A stretch of DNA of 5,412 bases from Planctomycetes bacterium UBA1146 (GTDB taxonomy: Bacteria; Planctomycetota; UBA8108; UBA1146). The notes beneath the pieces are model-generated. The model saw only the letters and a list, made by a program, of their open reading frames with translations, was not told where the DNA came from and made no database searches. The position numbers and the translations under genes were made by a program. The stretch lies in contig DCAA01000036.1 of the NCBI GenBank assembly GCA_002311345.1, forward strand, positions 40,861 through 46,272, written 5' to 3'. Position 1 is the first letter of the stretch; every line of letters begins with the position of its first letter. Positions 1-5,412 of this stretch are shown here, piece by piece.

Positions 1-990
1 ATCAACTCCTACAACGTTTCGATCAACGTTGCAGCCTATGAGCACTTTTCTGATCGGCTCGGTGAACTGACCCTCGACTACTACGCCTTGCCAGAGGACC
101 TGGACAGGGCCAAGAAACAATTCGCGCAGGCAAAGCCGATGATGGAGGCGTTTCAGCACTACTTTGGCGAGTACCCCTTCGTCAAGGATGGCTACAAGCT
201 GGTGCAGGTTCCGTATTCGGGCATGGAGCACCAATCAGCCGTGACCTACGGCAACGGATTCACCAACGGTTACCTCGGTAAGGACTGGACCGGCGTCGGC
301 GTGAGCATGAAGTTCGACTTCATCATCATTCACGAAAGTGGTCATGAGTGGTTCGGCAACGCTGTTACGGCTTCCGATGTGTGCGATATGTGGATTCACG
401 AGGGGTGGACCACCTACCTCGAGTGCATGTACGTCGAGAAGGTGTTCGGGTACGCAGACGCCCTGAAGTACATCAACGGTTATCAGGAAAAGGTTCGAAA
501 TCGGCGACCGATCATCACGGAGAGAGGCAAGCATCAAGGACCTCCCGGCGACCAGTACTTCAAGGGGGCGTTGTTTCTCCACACTCTGCGCAACGTGCTA
601 GGAGACGATGACAAGTGGTGGGCGCTGGTGCGCGAGGTCTACGATACGTTCAAGTACCAGAGCATCGAGACCGAAGACATCCTGAAACTCTTCAACAAAC
701 GATTCGGGATGGACCTCCAACCGGTGTTCGATCAGTATTTGCGCCATGCGCAACTACCGCTTCTCGAACTGGTCTTCGATGACGCCAAAGACAGCGTGTC
801 CTATCGCTGGAAGACGGACGTACCAGGTTTCGACATGCCGATCCTGGTCGGAGAAAGAGCGACCTGGCAGCAGATCTCACCGACCACCGAATGGCAGACT
901 CTATCGACCGAGCTCGGCCAGGAGCGCTTCGAGGTGGCGACCGATCTGTACTACGTCAAAGTGACCAAGCGGCGGCGTGAGAGCGATTGA
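1..990 (+). CDS. M1-family zinc aminopeptidase, C-terminal part (5' end outside window)
   Basis: Zinc metallopeptidase that would remove N-terminal residues from peptides. The frame is open from base 1, so the gene starts upstream; 329 residues are visible and end at a TGA stop. Numbering from the window edge, the M1 signature HEXXH-X18-E is complete: H111-E112-S-G-H115 and E134 as the third zinc ligand. The substrate-binding GXMEN-type motif appears as G74-M-E-H77, with His instead of the usual Asn. The catalytic tyrosine lies in Y186-F-K-G-A, matching the YxKG motif of the family. After the catalytic domain come helices (about 190-250) and a beta-rich tail (about 255-325). No membrane anchor is visible; a signal peptide, if any, would lie upstream. 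The nearest relatives I can think of are bacterial M1 peptidases with GMEHQ motifs, but this is from memory. The gene is convergent with the minus-strand cluster. Family assignment is secure; substrate is unknown. Confidence 0.95.
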   Translation: MNSYNVSINVAAYEHFSDRLGELTLDYYALPEDLDRAKKQFAQAKPMMEAFQHYFGEYPFVKDGYKLVQVPYSGMEHQSAVTYGNGFTNGYLGKDWTGVGVSMKFDFIIIHESGHEWFGNAVTASDVCDMWIHEGWTTYLECMYVEKVFGYADALKYINGYQEKVRNRRPIITERGKHQGPPGDQYFKGALFLHTLRNVLGDDDKWWALVREVYDTFKYQSIETEDILKLFNKRFGMDLQPVFDQYLRHAQLPLLELVFDDAKDSVSYRWKTDVPGFDMPILVGERATWQQISPTTEWQTLSTELGQERFEVATDLYYVKVTKRRRESD

Positions 991-999
991 GGACTGACC

Positions 1000-1032
1000 G
1001 GCATCTCCGACGGCAACGCCGCCGGAGATGCC
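1000..1032. terminator. Strong GC-rich hairpin between convergent genes (probable terminator)
   Basis: A perfect 10-bp inverted repeat (1000-1009 with 1023-1032) encloses an A/C mismatch and a further 4-bp stem (CGGC 1011-1014 with GCCG 1018-1021) around an AAC loop. It starts 9 bases after the stop of the M1 peptidase gene and lies 36 bases beyond the stop of the opposing gene, so it could end transcripts from both sides. No T-run follows on either strand, so it is not a classic rho-independent terminator; it could also act as a 3'-end stabiliser. Confidence 0.5.
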
Positions 1033-1036
1033 TGCC

Positions 1037-1056
1037 CGAGTGCGGACTCCGCCTCG
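1037..1056. repeat. Second small hairpin in the convergent gap
   Basis: CGAG (1037-1040) pairs with CTCG (1053-1056), and GCGG (1042-1045) pairs with CCGC (1049-1052). This gives an 8-bp stem with one bulged T and an ACT loop. It follows the larger hairpin after 4 bases. Together they fill most of the 78-bp gap between the two convergent stop codons. It is probably part of the same transcript-end structure. No T-run is present. Confidence 0.35.
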
Positions 1057-1068
1057 AGTAATCACACG

Positions 1069-2403
1069 TCAATCATCGAGACTCCAGCGAGTCGATTCCC
1101 GCGCGATCAGAAGCGCATGAGCAATCTCTGCGGTACGTGGGTCCACATCGCTACGTCGGATCAACTGTTCGAATCCACTCAGATCTCCCGATGGCCACGA
1201 CAGGGCACAGATCCGCAGTGCCGTACAACGTACCGATCGAGATGGGTCAGTCTGGGCGACGCTCTGAAGTGCATGAGACCAGTGTGCAGGGATCCTGTCG
1301 CCTCGACCGATGCCGCCCTGGCTGGCATAGAGAACCAGGTTTCGAAACGACTCGGACTGGTGGGAATCTCCCCGCTGGTAGACGATGGACTCCAGATCGA
1401 GCTGGGTTCCTCTTGAAAAACTCTTCAGCAGTGCGGCACCGCGGTACTCCTGTTCCAGCATCAAGTCGGCGGTCTGGTCGATCATGCCCTTCAGTTGATG
1501 TGCTGGAACATGGCTCAAAACCGCCTCCAGCAATGAAATCCGCTCCTGTTCAGGTACCGACTCGATCCACTCCCTGGCCATCTTCGGTTCGGATGCGAGG
1601 GAGCGGCCGATGGTGCGAAGAGCAACCCCCTGCAGCGTCGGATCCCCTGACTCGATCCATTCCCGGGCGATGGCCACTGCGTCTTGCCCCGCCCCGGAGA
1701 GAGAGTGTTCTACCAGTTGCTGCAACCGTGTCCGGCACTCTTCATCCAACCACACCGCCGAATTCTCCAGCAATACGGCCAGTTCGATCGAATGCCACGG
1801 CGCCAGCACCGCATCCATCTTCAACAGTCGTTGGAAGTACTTCGCTCGCGAATCTCCCTCGATCCACAGTTGCGCCATCCACAAGATGGTTTCCGACCGA
1901 TCGTGCCAGAGCGATTCCAATCCTTCCGGCCACGAAATTCCATCCTCCCCCGGTGACTCGGGATCGAAGGTGAGAGCTGTCGCCAGCGCCACGGTGAGCG
2001 CATCTCGTTCATCCTGACTCCCATCCAGTTCCAGCAATAAAGACAGCAGTCGATCTCCCATCCCCGGTTCGCATCTGAGCAACCTCAAGATGGCAGCGGA
2101 GGGGTCCGCACCCGAGTGGCCGGCGGCGATCAACTCATCGAGAGGCTTGCGCCACTCTGGCAATGAGTGAGACGGTGCCACCAACTGCTTTGAATCATCG
2201 TGAAAAATCTCGGGGTGATCCGCTGCCAGTTCGGAGCCGATTGCACCCTCTGGTGCCTCCGGCGCCGCTATCTTGTCCCCGGGACCGGTGAAATACGGGC
2301 CTGGCTGGTCTGTCGGACCCGATCCGCTACCAGCGATCTTGAAGATGGCAAAGATGAGCATCATTGCAGCGAGAAAAATTCCGATCCTACTCTTGCGATC
2401 CAT
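1069..2403 (-). CDS. Membrane-anchored alpha-solenoid (HEAT-like repeat) protein, function unknown
   Basis: A 444-residue protein I cannot name. Residues 1-6 are basic, residues 8-24 form one hydrophobic segment (IFLAAMMLIFAIFKIAG), and a Gly/Pro/Ser-rich linker follows to about residue 80. This looks like an uncleaved N-terminal anchor with the rest on the outer side of the inner membrane. Residues about 85-435 are almost entirely predicted amphipathic helices with HEAT-like phrases such as DPTLQGVALRTIGR and DPSRSVRCTALRIC. The heptapeptide AREWIES occurs twice, at 246-252 and 276-282, exactly 30 residues apart, as expected for a helical-repeat scaffold. No catalytic motif is visible. The start is supported by an AGGAAG Shine-Dalgarno 7 nt before the ATG. 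The gene follows the cysteine-rich protein gene by 24 bp, so the two are probably cotranscribed. A scaffold or protein-binding role is inference from fold type only. Confidence 0.8.
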   Translation of the reverse strand: MDRKSRIGIFLAAMMLIFAIFKIAGSGSGPTDQPGPYFTGPGDKIAAPEAPEGAIGSELAADHPEIFHDDSKQLVAPSHSLPEWRKPLDELIAAGHSGADPSAAILRLLRCEPGMGDRLLSLLLELDGSQDERDALTVALATALTFDPESPGEDGISWPEGLESLWHDRSETILWMAQLWIEGDSRAKYFQRLLKMDAVLAPWHSIELAVLLENSAVWLDEECRTRLQQLVEHSLSGAGQDAVAIAREWIESGDPTLQGVALRTIGRSLASEPKMAREWIESVPEQERISLLEAVLSHVPAHQLKGMIDQTADLMLEQEYRGAALLKSFSRGTQLDLESIVYQRGDSHQSESFRNLVLYASQGGIGRGDRIPAHWSHALQSVAQTDPSRSVRCTALRICALSWPSGDLSGFEQLIRRSDVDPRTAEIAHALLIARESTRWSLDD

Positions 2404-2410
2404 CGACTCA

Positions 2411-2421
2411 CTTCCTTTCCT
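2411..2421 (-). promoter_or_regulatory. Ribosome binding site of the solenoid protein gene
   Basis: Read on the minus strand, the segment is AGGAAAGGAAG, which holds two purine-rich Shine-Dalgarno cores. The nearer one, AGGAAG, ends 7 nt before the ATG at 2403. It lies in the 24-bp space after the TGA of the upstream gene, supporting independent initiation within a common mRNA. Confidence 0.7.
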
Positions 2422-2427
2422 CGTAAC

Positions 2428-3012
2428 TCACTGGACTCCGTTGTTGCAGGGCTCGTCTCCATGCTGATCTGGACAGGGAGAGGCGGTGTAACTGACGACC
2501 TCGGATATTTTTCTTGGTTCGCCGGCGGGAAGGCAGTCTTGATCCCAGCAGATGAGAAACCAGCGAGTACATTCGCATCGGAGCATCTGTTGCAGTACCG
2601 GCACGTTGGACTGTGCCACGAGGCAACACCCTTGCTGAGGGGACGGCACACCCCGATCCGGCTCAAGGATGACCCACAGTGGACATTCGTCCTCGGGGAG
2701 TTCGATTTCGAGGCCGAGATGCCCCAGTACGATACGCAACGGGGTCCCGGTGCAATCATTGGAAACCGGCGAGATGGTTTGGCGCGACCCCAGCCACTCG
2801 GTTCCCACCGAAGGGCAATCTCCGTTGCACGAAAGACCTTCCGGAATTGACGGATCACCTGCCGACTCACCCGATTGCGCAGCAACTCCCACGCAATAGA
2901 GCAACAACAAACACAGCAGCATAGTGCCGCTGAAACGTCTCTCGAGACGGCTCCAGCGCGGTGATTTGCAACATCGACGACTCATTGTTCTGATGAATGA
3001 ACAGGATCCCAT
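2428..3012 (-). CDS. Small exported cysteine-rich protein, function unknown
   Basis: A 194-residue protein from the chosen start, family not recognised. The N-terminus has a long Arg/Lys-rich region (about residues 1-30), then a hydrophobic core MLLCLLLLYCVGVAA (31-45) with a plausible signal peptidase I site after VAA. The mature part of about 149 residues holds 12 cysteines, including a CC pair, CEC and CxxxC groupings, and is otherwise polar and proline-rich, typical of a disulfide-stabilised exported protein. The ATG at 3012 is chosen because GGAAGGG lies 9 nt upstream. An in-frame ATG at 3051 has its only purine run directly abutting it. ATGs at 2985 and 2922 lack good ribosome sites, and the one at 2922 would remove all basic residues before the hydrophobic core. 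A lipoprotein is unlikely because no proper lipobox is present. The position downstream of dsbD suggests a redox substrate or partner, but this is inference. Confidence 0.75.
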   Translation of the reverse strand: MGSCSFIRTMSRRCCKSPRWSRLERRFSGTMLLCLLLLYCVGVAAQSGESAGDPSIPEGLSCNGDCPSVGTEWLGSRQTISPVSNDCTGTPLRIVLGHLGLEIELPEDECPLWVILEPDRGVPSPQQGCCLVAQSNVPVLQQMLRCECTRWFLICWDQDCLPAGEPRKISEVVSYTASPCPDQHGDEPCNNGVQ

Positions 3013-3021
3013 GACGACATA

Positions 3022-3028
3022 CCCTTCC
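3022..3028 (-). promoter_or_regulatory. Ribosome binding site deciding the start of the cysteine-rich protein gene
   Basis: The minus strand reads GGAAGGG, ending 9 nt before the ATG at 3012. It is the best Shine-Dalgarno match near any of the four in-frame ATGs (3051, 3012, 2985, 2922), and is the reason for preferring 3012. Confidence 0.55.
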
Positions 3029-3168
3029 GGGATCCTCTCGCCAGGGATCATCCTCGTCTTGATAAGAAGCGGAACCAGACCCGAGTTTCGTGGCTGGACC
3101 TGGAACGGACGGGTAAGGGGTGCGATCTGTTTTGAGTTCTATATTGCTGAAATACCCGGGGATCCACC

Positions 3169-5412
3169 CTAGACCGGCGGCGGTGCCTCCACATCGAGCA
3201 CCAGTTTCAATGGCAGCGAGAAGGTGCGGATGCGCTCATCGCCGCGGTACAGGCCCCCGACCAGGCGAACTCGCACGACGTACTCCCCCTCGAGCCCAGC
3301 GCCGACGCGGAAGGTGGTCTGAGCACTGAAATCAGCCGACAGTTGTCCGATGGTGGCTCCCAGGTAGTCACCATCGGTACTCCCCGAGAAGGTCCAGGAC
3401 CCTTCCCGGGTCAATACGGTGACATCCTCGCCACCCTCGCGAATCTGCAACCCATCCAGCTGGATGCGGCTCTCGAAGGCCGGTCGATCGAGCAAGCCCG
3501 CCCCGAGAAACTCGATGAACTCGTCGCTGCTGTTGGTGAAGGTGCCTCGGGCAACTTCCAGGTGATCTTCGCTGTCGAGCACGATGTAGGTCGGATTGGC
3601 GTAGTAACCCGAGAGCTGGATCTGATGACTCCGATAACTCGCCTCGATGTCGCTGATGGCGTCATCGGTGAACACCTCGAACAACTCGTACTGGCCGAGC
3701 AACTGCTCGACGTCTCGCTGACGGAAGATGCCATTTTCCATCAGCCGGCAATTCTGTCAGGTGTGGCCGGTGAAGTTGATGAATACCGGTCGCGGGCTGC
3801 GTTCGCCTTCGGCGACCTGCTGCTGAAGTTCTTGTAACTGCTCGGAGAAATCAAGCGGATTATCTCGATCGAGTACACGCCACGGTAGGTGTTGTTTGGC
3901 ATAGATGCTCGGTACCAGCAGTTGCGCCTCGAGATTCTCGTTGAGGCGATAGCCGGTCGTGGCATAGAAGCAGTTGATGGCACCGACGACCGTAAACGCC
4001 AGCAGCAGCCCGCGGCCGAACGAGATGGAAGTTACCGGCGAGTCGTGGGGAAAGCGTAGCCTGCCGAGCAGATTGAGTGCCAGCGCCACCAACGTCAGTC
4101 CCCAGATCGTCATGATCACCTCGCGATTGACGATCTCTCCAAACTTCCAGTAGGTCGCCACCGCGCTGAAAAACTTCCACGCCGCCAGCAGTTCGACGAA
4201 GCCGAGGATCACCTTGACCGTCGACAGCCAGCCTCCAGAGCGTGGCAAACTGGTCAGCGCCTTGGGAAAGAGTGCCAGCACCACGAACGGAAGCGCAATG
4301 GTACTACTGAAGGCGAGCATTCCAACTGCCGCGAAACCGGGGCCCTCTCCGGCCGCCAGCGCCAGTAGCGCCGCGACGATGGGACCGACGCAGGTGAAGG
4401 TGGTGATGCTGAAAACCAGCCCCATTACAAGAACGCTTGCCGCACCCCCTCCGCCACTACTGGCTCCGACACGGTTTCGGAGCCAGGCCGGCAATTGAAT
4501 GTCGTAATAACCGAACAAACTGAAACCAAAGACGACAAACAGAACGCCGATGGCGAGATTCACATATCCGTTGGTGGCCATGAAGTTGGCCCCTTCTTCA
4601 CCGAGCAACGCCGACAGCAAAAAGCCGAGCGCGGTGAAGGAGCCAACGATGCCACCACCAAAAAGAAGCGCCAGCCCCAGAACCTTGGAGCGACTCTCGT
4701 GGGCTTGCTTGGTGAAGACACTGACGGTGATGGGGATCATCGGATAGACACAGGGAGTCGCCAGTGCCAGCAACGCACCACCGATGGCCAGCAGGATGAT
4801 TCCCCACAGTCCCTGTTCCTCGGCAGCGCCACGCACATCCTTGCGAATCGCAGGGATCCTGTGGCCTTCATCGACCGTTCCTTCCAGATCGAAACGGATC
4901 AGATCACCGGGGCGAACCCGTGTTGCACTGAAAGAGGCAGAGATTCGTACGTCTCCATCATCGAACTCCACCGTAGCGGCTCGATTCTCGGTTCCATTCC
5001 CGCCGGCGGAATCGTTCAGGTTTCCGTTGGAGGTTTCGAACAGGAAATCCCCGCCTTCAGGGAATACGGGCACCTCCAGCAGCACCTGTGCAGGAAGGAG
5101 ACAGATCTGGGCATCGCACACCGTGTAGCCAACAGTGATCGGGATGACGAGTTTCTCGATACCGAGATCTTCCGGAGCCGTCACGGGAATGCGAAAGACC
5201 GCTTTCCGCTCGTGCTCGATGCTGATCCCGCCGATGAGAGGATCATGACGCGAATGAGCCGGAGTCACCTCGGTGGCGCTTCCCACCCTGAAGGAAAGCG
5301 ATTCCGGCACGCTGAAGGAGGTCGGCTCGCCCAACTCAGGAGTCATCTGCAGGCCGTAGATGTGCCAGCCGCGTTCGATGGAGGCCTCGATCTCGATGGA
5401 GAACTCCGCGCC
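3169..5412 (-). CDS. dsbD: Selenocysteine-containing DsbD, thiol:disulfide interchange protein (5' end outside window)
   Basis: Inner-membrane conduit passing electrons from cytoplasmic thioredoxin to periplasmic redox proteins. The frame is open to the window edge; 747 residues are visible if the UGA at 3759-3757 is read as Sec. Numbering from the edge: the DsbD-alpha domain (1-120) has the GWHIY start and redox pair C99-DAQI-C104. The beta domain (about 202-486) has about eight membrane segments, with active cysteines in ATPC221VYP and TFTC341VGP. The gamma thioredoxin-like domain (about 510-640) has FTGHT-U552-QN-C555-RLME and a cis-proline at P607 in ANPTY. Residues about 643-747 form a further beta-rich region that ordinary DsbD lacks. 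Sec replaces the nucleophilic cysteine, C461 in E. coli DsbD. A simple caller would split this gene at 3757 and restart at the ATG at 3741, but that piece would be half a thioredoxin fold without its CxxC. DsbD identity is very secure; Sec decoding is strongly supported. Confidence 0.92.
3717..3745 (-). promoter_or_regulatory. Bacterial SECIS-like hairpin directing selenocysteine insertion
   Basis: Starting 11 nt after the UGA, GCUGAUGGAA (3745-3736) pairs with UUCCGUCAGC (3726-3717) over 10 bp, including one U-G wobble. The 9-nt loop AAUGGCAUC can close further with two A-U pairs across an A/C mismatch, leaving a GGC loop. The loop guanines lie 25-26 nt downstream of the UGA. Bacterial SECIS elements are known to be stem-loops within the coding region just after the UGA, with a loop G contacted by SelB. 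Unlike the E. coli fdhF element, no bulged U is evident in the upper stem. The hairpin lies inside coding sequence for conserved active-site residues. Confidence 0.8.
3757..3759 (-). other. In-frame UGA selenocysteine codon at the DsbD gamma-domain active site
   Basis: The minus strand reads ACC-TGA-CAG-AAT-TGC-CGG, giving T-U-Q-N-C-R. The residue expected here in DsbD gamma domains of the FTGxTCxNCRxME type is the first, attacking cysteine of CxxC. The frame stays open for 195 further codons with recognisable thioredoxin-fold sequence, and a SECIS-like hairpin follows. A Cys (TGC or TGT) to TGA sequencing error or nonsense mutation is the alternative, but would not explain the hairpin. Confidence 0.88.

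Noticed and set aside
988..1032. The M1 peptidase stop is also a TGA followed by a strong hairpin at SECIS-like distance, and the frame stays open well beyond it.
   Set aside because: The peptidase sequence is complete before the TGA, no redox or other conserved motif surrounds it, the loop (AAC) lacks a leading G, and the downstream open frame is antisense to the solenoid gene. A terminator fits better.
1137..1973. Long plus-strand open frame opposite the solenoid gene.
   Set aside because: Its translation is rich in Pro, Arg and Ser with no domain-like pattern, and it lies wholly antisense to a gene with a good ribosome site, a membrane anchor and coherent helical repeats.
2404..2430. The TGA ending the cysteine-rich gene is in frame with the next ATG, so a read-through or Sec fusion with the solenoid protein was considered.
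   Set aside because: There is no UxxC-type context or conserved sequence after the TGA. The next gene has a strong Shine-Dalgarno and its own N-terminal membrane anchor, which would be awkward inside a fusion.
3137..3147. A TATAGA-like -10 box on the minus strand in the gap before the cysteine-rich gene.
   Set aside because: No convincing -35 element is found at the right spacing, so a promoter is not supported from sequence alone.
3153..3165. TACCCGGGGATCC is identical to part of a common cloning-vector polylinker.
   Set aside because: The match is only 13 bases, the flanks on both sides do not match the polylinker, and the surrounding sequence continues as an ordinary intergenic gap between intact genes. 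Chance in GC-rich DNA is the simplest explanation.
3169..3741. A separate 190-residue gene starting at the ATG at 3741.
   Set aside because: It would begin inside the thioredoxin fold just after the CxxC and lack the first strand. It is in frame with the upstream DsbD and separated only by the UGA and five sense codons, so it is the C-terminus of one selenoprotein.

Overview
The window comes from a GC-rich bacterium with a two-membrane type envelope. I infer this from an exported or envelope-type M1 metallopeptidase, a three-domain DsbD thiol-disulfide reductant conduit, a cysteine-rich exported protein and a membrane-anchored alpha-solenoid protein. Nothing fixes the phylum. The style would fit Planctomycetota, Acidobacteriota or similar lineages, but that is a guess. 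One feature does constrain the host: it appears to decode UGA as selenocysteine, so it should carry selA, selB, selC and selD outside this window.

Layout. Positions 1-990 (+) hold the C-terminal part of an M1-family aminopeptidase whose start lies upstream of the window. Positions 991-1068 are a short convergent gap with two GC-rich hairpins, probably a terminator region. The rest of the window reads on the minus strand as an apparent gene cluster: a long dsbD gene (5412 to 3169, N-terminus outside the window), then a 156-bp gap, then a small gene for a secreted protein with 12 cysteines (3012 to 2428), then, 24 bp on, a membrane-anchored HEAT-like repeat protein (2403 to 1069).

The main discovery is in dsbD. 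The reading frame is interrupted by one UGA (3759-3757), which a simple gene caller would take as a stop, splitting the gene in two. The UGA sits exactly where the first cysteine of the CxxC active site of the C-terminal thioredoxin-like domain should be (FTGHT-U-QNCRLME). The frame continues intact through the rest of the thioredoxin fold and a further C-terminal region. Starting 11 nt after the UGA, the RNA folds into a 10-bp stem with a G-containing apical loop, at the distance expected of a bacterial SECIS element. The gene is therefore best read as one 747-residue (visible) selenoprotein DsbD with a UxxC redox centre.

Working model (inference): DsbD would carry reducing equivalents from cytoplasmic thioredoxin through its membrane domain to the periplasm, with selenocysteine as the attacking residue of the gamma domain. 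The cysteine-rich exported protein downstream could be a substrate or partner. The role of the solenoid protein is unknown. The M1 peptidase is convergent and probably unrelated.
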